From the NCBI RefSeq assembly GCF_000730425.1, contig NZ_CP008896.1, forward strand, positions 3,844,001-3,908,000: DNA of 64,000 bases, read 5' to 3'. Under the pieces are notes generated by a model, which made no database searches, was not told the origin of the DNA, and saw only the letters and a program-made list of their open reading frames with translations. Source of the stretch: Pseudomonas fluorescens. Its GTDB lineage: Bacteria; Pseudomonadota; Gammaproteobacteria; Pseudomonadales; Pseudomonadaceae. How positions within the stretch are numbered: the stretch's first letter is position 1; each line of letters begins with the position of its first letter. This document shows, piece by piece, positions 7,943 through 15,613 of this stretch. A program made the position numbers and the translations under genes.

Positions 7943-9622
7943 TCATATTTGGAGTTTTCTGAGACACGCTGTTCGATACAGCGCTGATTGAGTGATTGGC
8001 TTGCCGTCAAGTTTTAGCTTCCGCTCGGCCCAGCTCAGGCGCCGCCGATGGAATGCATCAAGGGTTTCGCATTCGGCTGCCAGTGCAGCCGCACAGTGCG
8101 GCAGCTTGTTGAGCTGCTTTTCAAACCTAGATAACACATGAAGCTCTCTGCCTATTTTTGTCCGTGAGATGCGGACAGGTTTACCTGGAAGCGCTCGTAA
8201 CATTTCAGCGCATTGAACCACTTCGTTGGCAAGGTCGAGGTCTTTGAATCTTTCTGCCTGCTGTCCGCGCGGTCTGTGGGCTTTACCTGGCTCTTGTGTC
8301 AGCTCGGACAGCCATTGCCGATCGTTTCGATGAAGCCACACATAATCTCGACACTCATGAGCTAGGCGAGCTCTGTATTCCCCGTCAAATCGGTTCCTCC
8401 TATCAACCAGAAGTTTCGAAAGCCTCGCCTCTTTCCATAGGTCAGGTCCATTCGAAATCGCGCGTATCATTCGATAGACGCATGTAACCGAGCTCCTTGT
8501 TTCTGACGCTATGGTTTTAGCGTTAGCCCCCGAGAGCGCCAGCGTCCAGATCGTTTCAGATGCCTCACTCATATACTCATTGGTGCTTGAGCGATTGGTT
8601 GGAGATCTGTTGGCAGCTCGTCCACAGGGAGTTTCGGTATTGGCAGTTCGACTAAGCGACTCGGTAATAGGACCGTTTGGCCGCAGTATCCTTTCCATGT
8701 CGACCTTGAGCGCACAGGCCAGCAGGATGAATTTCAGTGGATGATGGGTGCCCCTCGGCTTACGTAAAAGCTTCACAATCCAGGCCGCCGGTATATCCGC
8801 AGACGACTTGCTCAGTATCGAGTACTCCCCTGAGGAGGGGAGCCCCTCAAAGAATGCAGACATGTGTCGCGCCAAAATGCCTAAGTGCAGCCGACCAGTA
8901 TCGGAAGCCATTTTCAAGGCAATAGCGCTATCCAGAAACACCGAGCGAATCGCATCAGGACATAATGGCGGAACATCGGTCTCAAGCACCTGCATCGAAC
9001 GCTGCGCTATTTCGTGCAGAGCACTTTGTAGATTTTGAGGGATCTCTAGCGAAATGGAGTGAGACTGAACGTCCTCATCGTCCGGTAAATGCATTCTTCG
9101 AGAGTTTCTGCTCAACCAGCGGTAATCAAGGAGCCTCAACGGAGTTCCATGGTGGGGACAGATCAAAACGCCTGGAAGCTGATGCACACGGTGCCAGTAC
9201 GCTGCTCCCACACAGGCCATGTCCTGTTCGACACAGTCGAAGCAAAATCGCACTCTCGAAGCAAACTGGAGTCGGCTCGCGATTAACCCCAACCTTAGCA
9301 TCAACCCCTTGCCGTTTCCCGCCATCAAGATATTGGCGTCGCCCACCTGTTGCGGGGTCAAAAAAGGTTCGTAGTAGGGCAGTTGCGTATGGCGCTTTAT
9401 GACAGCGGCTAGCGATAAGCCTGTATCACACGGCAGCGCCTCGACAAGCTCAGCTAGTCGACATGGAAAAGCAACGTTCTGCGAAAAGCATTTCGCGGAC
9501 TGCGCTCCATCGAAAACTGCTGCGCAACTACGTACGCCACAGAGCCGGGCGTATCTTGAGAGAACGCTGTGAAGCGTCTCATCGTGGAAAACGGCCGGAA
9601 AGAAATGGAATTTGAGCCCCAT
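7943..9622 (-). CDS. tnsD: TnsD-like target-site selector (TniQ family)
   Basis: This 559-residue TniQ-family protein begins MGLKFHFFPAVFHDETLHSVLSRYA. The CCHC-type zinc finger is formed by C127-x2-C130, H144/H147, C155 and H158 (AYWHRVHQLPGVLICPHHG). In Tn7, TnsD binds the 3' end of glmS and directs insertion just downstream. The location of this element beside glmS and the gene order tnsABCD make that the likely role here. It starts 15 bp after tnsC and is probably in the same transcript. The C-terminal half, which reads DNA in TnsD, shows no motif I can name. It is unlike the other TniQ gene at 5952-7625 beyond the shared domain. Confidence 0.87.
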   Translation of the reverse strand: MGLKFHFFPAVFHDETLHSVLSRYARLCGVRSCAAVFDGAQSAKCFSQNVAFPCRLAELVEALPCDTGLSLAAVIKRHTQLPYYEPFLTPQQVGDANILMAGNGKGLMLRLGLIASRLQFASRVRFCFDCVEQDMACVGAAYWHRVHQLPGVLICPHHGTPLRLLDYRWLSRNSRRMHLPDDEDVQSHSISLEIPQNLQSALHEIAQRSMQVLETDVPPLCPDAIRSVFLDSAIALKMASDTGRLHLGILARHMSAFFEGLPSSGEYSILSKSSADIPAAWIVKLLRKPRGTHHPLKFILLACALKVDMERILRPNGPITESLSRTANTETPCGRAANRSPTNRSSTNEYMSEASETIWTLALSGANAKTIASETRSSVTCVYRMIRAISNGPDLWKEARLSKLLVDRRNRFDGEYRARLAHECRDYVWLHRNDRQWLSELTQEPGKAHRPRGQQAERFKDLDLANEVVQCAEMLRALPGKPVRISRTKIGRELHVLSRFEKQLNKLPHCAAALAAECETLDAFHRRRLSWAERKLKLDGKPITQSALYRTACLRKLQI

Positions 9623-9637
9623 TTCGTCACCCTTAAT

Positions 9638-11107
9638 TCACCCCTTCCGATACAACGGAGAAAACTCAAAGAGATCACTGCTTATCCAACCGGCGCTCTT
9701 CAACGCCTCAATGGAGTCTTCACTTTCACTTAGCGCCTGTGCCTCTGAGGTCTCAACCGCCACCGCCGCAGGTGACTGCGATTTGACTTGGTTAACGGCC
9801 GCCACATTAGGTTTGGTAGCACTATTGTCGCTGCGACTGATGACACTGCGCAGCAATGCCAGTCGCTCCGGCCGAGCCACACCATCGAACGCCATCATGT
9901 CGCTTAGTTGGTCTTCAATCGGAAGCAAATCATCGAACTGCCGCATCCGTTTCGGATCTCGGCTTCGCAGAGCGGACAAAGCTGGCTTCAATATCTGCAT
10001 CTTGGTGTTGCTCACCAACGCAATTGTCTCGGCGGTAACGCATTCCGAACCACTCTGGATCGCATACCTTTGACTGAGCACCAAAAGCTTCACCAAAAAG
10101 TCGGTGACCCCTTGTGTATGCTCATACAGCGCATCAAACACATCCTCTGTCAGTTCGACCGGCTGCTGGTACCACTGATAGCTCCAGAGGTTTTCAACAA
10201 GCATGCGCCACTCGTCATCGTCCTTCTCAAAACGTTTAAATTCGAGTACCCCGACGCCGCAGCAACGCCTTGCGTTGCGCATGACGTCCGAAAATAGGCT
10301 GATCATCGAATTTGTCCCGATGAACACCACAGGAATTCCGATGTTGTTCACTAGATGGAGGAAGAAATTCAGCATGTTGTCCTTGCCCCCAGTTTTCGCG
10401 AGGTGCAGGTTCTGAAGTTCGTCGATCAGCAAAGCTCCGATGAAAAATGTACTCGCAACCTGTTCCATTTGTTGCAACGAGTCATTGATGTTCCGAGCCC
10501 TATACCGCTTGTAGTAATCCTCATCACCTAAAGCTCGCCCGACCGCATAGAAAAATTGCTGACAGAAGCCTGCCAGCGAACCATCTCGGGGGCAGTCAAG
10601 CTTGAGCCAGGTGATCTGGGTATGAACGAACTGCTTTCCTTCATAACGCTCGTGGCGAATCGTTTGAGGGTAGAGACTCAAAATGGCTTCGAGTGCGGTG
10701 GACTTTCCAATGCCACTAAGGCCAACCAGACTGAACGTTTCGGCAGTGGACTTGAATCCATCGTGGTAGCGCTGTGCGCCCGAAAGTGAGTGAAGATGTC
10801 TGACAGTGTCTGGAGAGGTCGGGTTGCGTCCGACGTACCCACGTCGTACCAGCAATGAAAATACGGACTCCAGATCCATGTGGACCAACAAAGGCTGGAC
10901 CACCGTTCTCAAGCGGTCGATGCAGTGAACCCGAGTCGATCGGTCGAGGGTCAGCTCTTCTGGATCAACAGGACGGGGGAAGTTCGAGATTAGTTGCATT
11001 GCCACCTCTTCTGAGAAGATCGGTGGCAGCGCTTCGATGAGTGGATTTCCCGCGTAGTCCGCTATCGCCTGCTTCGTGTAGCTTGCGAAAACTTGGGCGC
11101 CTTTCAT
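9638..11107 (-). CDS. tnsC: TnsC-like AAA+ ATPase
   Basis: A 489-residue transposition regulator. Walker A is GLSGIGKST (residues 129-137) and Walker B ALLIDELQN (225-233), followed by an AAA+ sensor region around PVVFIGTNSM. In Tn7-like systems TnsC polymerises on target DNA with ATP, links the TniQ/TnsD target complex to TnsA-TnsB, and enforces target immunity. Length is somewhat below Tn7 TnsC (555 residues). Its ATG overlaps the tnsB stop (ATGA, 11104-11107), indicating coupled translation. The C-terminal tail contacts TnsA in Tn7; whether it does so here is moot because tnsA is broken. Confidence 0.92.
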   Translation of the reverse strand: MKGAQVFASYTKQAIADYAGNPLIEALPPIFSEEVAMQLISNFPRPVDPEELTLDRSTRVHCIDRLRTVVQPLLVHMDLESVFSLLVRRGYVGRNPTSPDTVRHLHSLSGAQRYHDGFKSTAETFSLVGLSGIGKSTALEAILSLYPQTIRHERYEGKQFVHTQITWLKLDCPRDGSLAGFCQQFFYAVGRALGDEDYYKRYRARNINDSLQQMEQVASTFFIGALLIDELQNLHLAKTGGKDNMLNFFLHLVNNIGIPVVFIGTNSMISLFSDVMRNARRCCGVGVLEFKRFEKDDDEWRMLVENLWSYQWYQQPVELTEDVFDALYEHTQGVTDFLVKLLVLSQRYAIQSGSECVTAETIALVSNTKMQILKPALSALRSRDPKRMRQFDDLLPIEDQLSDMMAFDGVARPERLALLRSVISRSDNSATKPNVAAVNQVKSQSPAAVAVETSEAQALSESEDSIEALKSAGWISSDLFEFSPLYRKG

Positions 11108-13272
11108 GAGTTTTGTCCTGGGCGGAGGCGTTTGAGCATATCGATAACCTGAGCGCTGCGAGGGCCGGCAAAGTTTTCTGAGCGATCTTGGGAGATCTCT
11201 GTCTTGAGCACAGGCGATTCAATCCTCACACCCTCTGGCACATGGGCGGTCTCACGCTCCTTGAGGCGCTCAACGGCGCGATTCTCACGAATATTTCCAA
11301 TCATCTCAGCTTTGGTCGCAGGCGCTGGCTCATCATTTCGCTCAGCGATCGCACCGCTGACGACTTTATTAACTTCCTCCAGCAACGAAATCCGACTCTC
11401 CAGCTCAGCACGTTTATGAGTCGGTGGAGTCTGGCGGTAAGCTTCGAGCAGATCGAAAATCTCATCGGATCGATAACCAGCATACTTGCTATCAGACTTA
11501 CGCAAATCGCAACGGATGAACTGTTTGTTGTCTCCCCGAATCCAAATATGTGCTGAGGAATTTGGGTCATACCAACACTCTATCGACCAAACCCCGCGGC
11601 TACGGGCCTTCGCAAACCAGTTGTTCTCGATCGCTACATCACAGACATAGTGCATCCCTCGGAATAGCACACCACCCTTTTGCACCGTCGCTTGCTCACG
11701 CGGAAGCAAATGGAGATAGACCATCTCGTCGGGATGATTGTTTGGTTCGACATGACCATTTTCTAATGCCCAAGTCCAGATACCTGACGGCGTCGGATCG
11801 ACACCGTCGTTCATCATCTCTTGAGTGAGCCTGTCGGGCTGCCTGTTGAAGCGGTTATAGTGAAGGACACACTGGATGATAATCTTGGTGAACTCTTTAA
11901 TGCTCAGCGTTGCATCGAGTCGGTAATCTCGCTCGCCACGTTCCTTCTCCCTAGCAGCTACACCACCAGGAAGCCACCTGATGCCTGTCAGGTTGTTCAG
12001 GATACCGAACCGGCTCTCAACCATCGACTTCCAGTCAGGGCGGTAAGGCGGAGCGATTCCCAGCTCGATATTCAGGCCAGTGGCAAGACCCTCAGCTGCT
12101 TTCCCCAACATCTCGCCTCGATCAGCGTAGATGTGATGTGGGAGGTGATGACAGGCCCATTCCTCTGAATCGATTGTGACCCCATTGGTAGCGCAAAACT
12201 CAACCTTCGAAGTGAAAGCGTTGAAAAGCGCTTGCCTGGCTCCGTTCCAACTCGGGCCCTCTAATCCGATATAGAGACCGACGATCATGCCGGAAAAGCT
12301 ATCAATGACGACGTACACAACCGGCCGTCCAATGAGCATTCGCCTGGAGTATCCGTTCACGAGATAAATGTCCGCAATGGTGGCATCGATCTCAAACTGA
12401 TGGCAGGGGCCACGAAGCCAGTCACGGACGGTTCCAGAAAGGGGGCGGCAATCTTTTAGCCACTTACGCATTCCCTTACGGCCACGTTCAGTTTCAACCT
12501 CGTCGAAATATTGCTTTCCCCAATAATCGAACTGTCTAAAGGAAGGAATTTCCGATTCGGGTAGCAAACGACCGCCTGATTCTGGATTTTTCGACAGGTC
12601 TTTCGCGGTATAGAACCTCCTGAGCATCTCAACATAGGCGTTGGTTATCGTAGAAGTCTTATCCCCGACAAATAACGAGTAGCCGATACGGATACAGCGC
12701 TTATCCACTGCATCGATAACCTTGGTCGGTGAAACGGCAATACCTTGATACCTTGGCTTCCTACCCGGGGGCTTTGCGGGATCATACTTGCGCTCAGGAA
12801 CTCCGACGCCCGCATAGTTTTTCAAGAGCGCATTTCGAACTTGGCCGTTGATCCAGTAACGGTACAGAAGCCGATAGATGCTCTTGCGCTGTATACCGAG
12901 CTCAACAGCTCTAGCGCCGACCATTTGACCCATCTCACCAGGAGCGAATATCTGACCTGGATAACCTGAGTCGATCAGGGGTGCGATGATGTTCCACTTT
13001 TCATCCCTTTCCCGCTTCTTTTTCTCATCCAAGTCATCCTCTAACACTAAGAGAAACTCAGGCGTAACGACCTTGGCTAGCTTCGTATCACCTGCAATGA
13101 CGGATCCGCGAAGCTCCTCCAGGCCTAAACCAATCGGTTGGCGGGGCGGATCCGTTAATTGGATCAAAACGACCGCATCGTATCGCTCATTGAGGTACAA
13201 GACCCTAACGAAGCCCGGCACGACGGAAAACTCAGTAAGCGGTTCGAAACAATCATTGACTTGGACTTTCAT
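11104..13272 (-). CDS. tnsB: TnsB-like DDE transposase
   Basis: This 722-residue member of the TnsB/MuA-type retroviral integrase superfamily is close to Tn7 TnsB in length (702). The catalytic triad is visible as D296 (HQFEIDATIAD), D384 (HHIYADRGEM) and E419 (WKSMVESRFG). The N-terminal part (about 95-200) contains helix-turn-helix-type DNA-binding segments expected to read the repeats at the transposon ends. It makes the 3'-end cuts and strand transfer. The start ATG overlaps the tnsA stop (ATGA, 13269-13272). With the IS element inserted upstream, its transcription may be reduced or driven from the IS. Confidence 0.93.
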   Translation of the reverse strand: MKVQVNDCFEPLTEFSVVPGFVRVLYLNERYDAVVLIQLTDPPRQPIGLGLEELRGSVIAGDTKLAKVVTPEFLLVLEDDLDEKKKRERDEKWNIIAPLIDSGYPGQIFAPGEMGQMVGARAVELGIQRKSIYRLLYRYWINGQVRNALLKNYAGVGVPERKYDPAKPPGRKPRYQGIAVSPTKVIDAVDKRCIRIGYSLFVGDKTSTITNAYVEMLRRFYTAKDLSKNPESGGRLLPESEIPSFRQFDYWGKQYFDEVETERGRKGMRKWLKDCRPLSGTVRDWLRGPCHQFEIDATIADIYLVNGYSRRMLIGRPVVYVVIDSFSGMIVGLYIGLEGPSWNGARQALFNAFTSKVEFCATNGVTIDSEEWACHHLPHHIYADRGEMLGKAAEGLATGLNIELGIAPPYRPDWKSMVESRFGILNNLTGIRWLPGGVAAREKERGERDYRLDATLSIKEFTKIIIQCVLHYNRFNRQPDRLTQEMMNDGVDPTPSGIWTWALENGHVEPNNHPDEMVYLHLLPREQATVQKGGVLFRGMHYVCDVAIENNWFAKARSRGVWSIECWYDPNSSAHIWIRGDNKQFIRCDLRKSDSKYAGYRSDEIFDLLEAYRQTPPTHKRAELESRISLLEEVNKVVSGAIAERNDEPAPATKAEMIGNIRENRAVERLKERETAHVPEGVRIESPVLKTEISQDRSENFAGPRSAQVIDMLKRLRPGQNS

Positions 13273-13502
13273 GATAGGCCCTCCGCCGTCAGTGAAATTT
13301 TCATTGGTTTCTCAATGATTTCAAATGTTGGTAGTGGTGCAGTCATTTGAATGGGAGTACCAACCAAATCTACCTTGATCGACTTAGCCCATATCAGGTG
13401 ATGATATAAAGCCCGAGAGTCTTGATAGGAGATAAATAAACGTGCGGCAATCTTTCGCAGAGATTCAGCAGTACTCCACGGGTAGGGACGACAGCTCGCT
13501 AA

Positions 13503-14671
13503 GGAAGCTCCGATCAACTTGCCGCAACCGTGCGGCAAGTTGAAAATCCCGCTGAATTTGGCGCTATTGACCGCGAAATATCCCGTACGCGCCGCCTTGG
13601 CGAGCTTGTCAGCCCATTTCTCCGTGTTACGCGCGTAATTAGCCCATACCCATCAGCTTTTTTCGAGCCATCCATAAATTGGACAAGGCAAACAGCGTGG
13701 TCAATTGAGCGGTGTTTTTCATCAGGCCGCGAAAGCGCACTTTCACATAACCGAACTGACGTTTGATCACCCGAAATGGGTGTTCGACCTTGGCCCGTGT
13801 CTGGGCTTTGAGGTACTCGATTTTGCGCTTGGCTTTGTACAGCACGCTGCGCTTGCTCAGCTTGGAATAGGTGCTGCGTCGCGCGGCGATTTGCCAAACC
13901 ACTTCACGGTTTTCATGCTCTTCGCGCTTCTCGACACCGGTGTAACCAGCATCGGCGTAGACCGCGTTTTCCTCGCCGTGCAGCAGTTCGGCAACCTGAG
14001 TGACATCGGCTACATTCGCCGCGGTGCCGTGAACGTGGTGAACCAGCCCCGACTCAACGTCGGCACCAATATGGGCCTTCATTCCGAAGAAATATTGATT
14101 GCCTTTCTTCGTCTGATGCATCTCTGGATCGCGTTTACCGTCCTCGTTTTTAGTCGAACTGGGCGCGTGGATAATCGTCGCATCGACGATGGTGCCCTGG
14201 CGCAGCGAGAGGCCTTTCTCCTGCAAATAACCGTTGATGACCGCCAGGATCGCCGGCGCCAACTTATGTTTCTCCAGCAGGTGCCGGAAGTTCATGATCG
14301 TGGTGTCTTCAGGGATCGGCGCGCTCAGGGTCAAGTGCGCAAACTGGCGCATGGGCGTGATTTCATACAGCGCTTCTTCCATGGCAGGATCGCTCAGCGA
14401 GAACCAGTTTTGCAGCAAGTGAATGCGCAGCATGGTTTCCAGCGGATACGGTTTGCGGCCACCGCCAGCCTTCGGATAATACGGCTCGATCAACGCCAGT
14501 AAACCGCTCCAGGGCACGACCTGATCCATCTCGGCGAGGAACCGTTCGCGGCGTGTTTGCTTGCGCTTGCCCGCGTATTCGAAATCGGAAAAGCTCATCT
14601 GGCTCATGAAGCACTCGGGTCAGGTGGTGAGGCTGTATTTCAGCATACTTGGAGACTTGTTCGGAGTTTCC
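13503..14671 (-). mobile_element. IS5-family insertion sequence
   Basis: A 1169-bp element inside tnsA. Its terminal inverted repeats are imperfect: GGAAGCTCCGATCAACTTGC at the left end and, read from the right end on the minus strand, GGAAACTCCGAACAAGTCTC. Both resemble the start of IS5. It is flanked by the 4-bp direct repeat CTAA (13499-13502 and 14672-14675), matching the YTAR target preference of the IS5 group. It has one transposase gene. The single clean duplication and the intact frames around it suggest a recent insertion. Confidence 0.93.
13639..14607 (-). CDS. IS5-family transposase
   Basis: A 322-residue DDE transposase very similar to the IS5 protein along its whole length. It has DUF772-type N-terminal segments (GGGRKPYPLETMLRIHLLQ, about 48-66) and the catalytic residues D142 (TIVDATIIHAPSS), D219 (VYADAGYTG) and E275 (AKVEHPFRVIKRQFG). 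The length equals that of intact IS5 transposases and no stop or frameshift interrupts it, so the element may be active. It is transcribed in the same direction as the tns operon. About 135 bp of non-coding IS sequence separates its stop from the left inverted repeat. Confidence 0.95.
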   Translation of the reverse strand: MSQMSFSDFEYAGKRKQTRRERFLAEMDQVVPWSGLLALIEPYYPKAGGGRKPYPLETMLRIHLLQNWFSLSDPAMEEALYEITPMRQFAHLTLSAPIPEDTTIMNFRHLLEKHKLAPAILAVINGYLQEKGLSLRQGTIVDATIIHAPSSTKNEDGKRDPEMHQTKKGNQYFFGMKAHIGADVESGLVHHVHGTAANVADVTQVAELLHGEENAVYADAGYTGVEKREEHENREVVWQIAARRSTYSKLSKRSVLYKAKRKIEYLKAQTRAKVEHPFRVIKRQFGYVKVRFRGLMKNTAQLTTLFALSNLWMARKKLMGMG

Positions 14672-15456
14672 CTAAGTGCCCCAGAAAATCTGTGTGTAAT
14701 GATGGCTCTGCCAAGGCGCGCGGCAGTTGAGCGAACTTCCTGAGTAAGCCTAAATTTTTGATCAAATCGGGGCTGAACATTTCTTCGGTGACAATGGCCC
14801 AATCAACGTGTTGGCCAGTCCAGAAACGCTTTTCGATCTCAAATTTTTCCAACGTCCTCCTGGCTTTTTTGCCTTCGAGGTCACTGCGGTATTTGATTGT
14901 TCTGGCTACGGATTTAAAGCTGCCATCGGGCTTTTTTATCGTTAATAAAAAATCCGTGGTCATAACGTAAGGAAGCACTGTCTTCGGATACTTCGGGTAT
15001 CGCACTCCCATAGAGCTCGCGATTGCTTGAGCACTTTCTCGCGGTAGCAGTGGATACTGTTCGCGTATATCCACAACATTTTCCGAAAATTCACATACCA
15101 AAAAATAAGCGCGTTCGAGGTCAGAAAAGAGGTGGTGGAGACGATCGATCTTCACACCTTGGATCTTGTGGGAGCGTCCTCTGGAAGGCACGTCTTGGAC
15201 GCGCAGCCACGGCAGATAACTGGCACCAGCTCCGCTACCGAATCCATTCGAAATATGCCGCTGAATATCTGTCTCAGACGAAAACCTACGACCGCGCAAT
15301 GCTACCTCCTTCGTCCGCCGGGACCGCCTCTCCTCGCCCTGAAAAATAGTTATAGGAAAAAATCGCCCACCACCTGTTCATGGTACAGCCCTCTTTAGCC
15401 TACTCCCGGAGCGTGGCGAAGCGGAGAATCTAGACCGATGGCTCAGCCAAAAAATG

Positions 15457-15482
15457 GAAACCCCCGTAAATACGGGGGTTTC
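15457..15482 (-). terminator. strong intrinsic terminator between glmS and tnsA
   Basis: A perfect 12-bp inverted repeat (GAAACCCCCGTA / TACGGGGGTTTC) with a 2-base loop, followed on the minus strand by CATTTTTTGG. It is placed to stop leftward transcripts leaving glmS before they enter tnsA. It lies inside the transposon, inward of the TnsB repeats, so the element carries its own insulator. Confidence 0.85.
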
Positions 15483-15489
15483 GGCCTTG

Positions 15490-15549
15490 TGTCAATCTAT
15501 GTTACGGCGTGTCAATCTTTATTGTTAAGTGTCAATCTTTATTGTTAGA
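15490..15549. repeat. three tandem 20-bp TnsB-type binding repeats at the transposon right end
   Basis: The repeats start at 15490, 15510 and 15530. The two outer ones share an identical 18-bp block (TGTCAATCTTTATTGTTA) and the innermost is diverged (TGTCAATCTATGTTACGG). Read on the minus strand each gives AACAATAAAGATTGACA, which shares ACAATAAAG with TnsB sites of Tn7. The head-to-tail arrangement without gaps resembles Tn7-R, the end that faces glmS. Confidence 0.85.
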
Positions 15550-15613
15550 AGCCACCTGTCACAGGTTTGGTACTGCCTTACTCAACCGTCACCGACTTGG
15601 CCAGGTTGCGCGG
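15550..15613. other. attTn7 region: glmS 3' end and transposon junction
   Basis: The last glmS codons (15578-15613 on the minus strand, encoding [10 protein letters not shown]) are the conserved TnsD recognition site of Tn7-type elements. The following 28 bp contain the junction. A TGT-type end would begin at 15563 reading inward. The canonical spacing of about 25 bp from the stop would put it near 15552, where no TGT is present. I cannot decide between these without the empty site. Confidence 0.6.

Larger units (their letters stand above)
13269..15299 (-). pseudogene. tnsA: tnsA, interrupted by an IS5-family element
   Basis: The gene for the TnsA endonuclease, which cuts the 5' ends of the transposon. 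Two pieces are left: codons 1-208 (14676-15299) and the last 76-77 codons (13269-13502), separated by the IS. Removing the IS and one CTAA copy restores one uninterrupted frame of 285 codons, close to Tn7 TnsA (273). The N-terminal piece keeps catalytic residues corresponding to Tn7 E63, D114 and K132 (here about E62, D116, K136) and now ends with 11 IS-encoded residues at 14640. The start is TTG at 15299, supported by GGAGGT five bases upstream. The lost part is the C-terminal domain that in Tn7 contacts DNA and partners. In Tn7, loss of TnsA activity converts cut-and-paste to replicative cointegrate formation. Confidence 0.92.
1..15563 (-). mobile_element. Tn7-like transposon with arsenic-resistance cargo (partial; one end seen)
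   Basis: The span between the window start and the region just past the glmS stop codon has a complete Tn7-type transposition gene set (tnsA broken, tnsB, tnsC, tnsD, plus a second tniQ-family gene). It sits in the position and orientation Tn7 uses: the tnsABCD side is nearest glmS. Three tandem TnsB-type repeats lie at 15490-15549. The exact end is unresolved. A TGT-initiated end reading inward on the minus strand could start at 15563, only 14 bp from the glmS stop, whereas Tn7 normally inserts about 25 bp away. The arsenic genes and the MarR/GNAT pair lie on the cargo side. No second set of TnsB repeats was found, so the other end is outside the window or lost. Membership of DNA left of about 5 kb is inferred from gene order. 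Confidence 0.75.

Noticed and set aside
13269..13538. Independent 89-codon gene for the TnsA C-terminal piece
   Set aside because: The frame begins at a TTG inside the IS with no ribosome-binding site; it is better described as the 3' part of the broken tnsA.
5566..15577. CRISPR-associated transposon
   Set aside because: Two TniQ genes suggested this, but no cas genes and no repeat-spacer array or atypical repeat were seen in the window.
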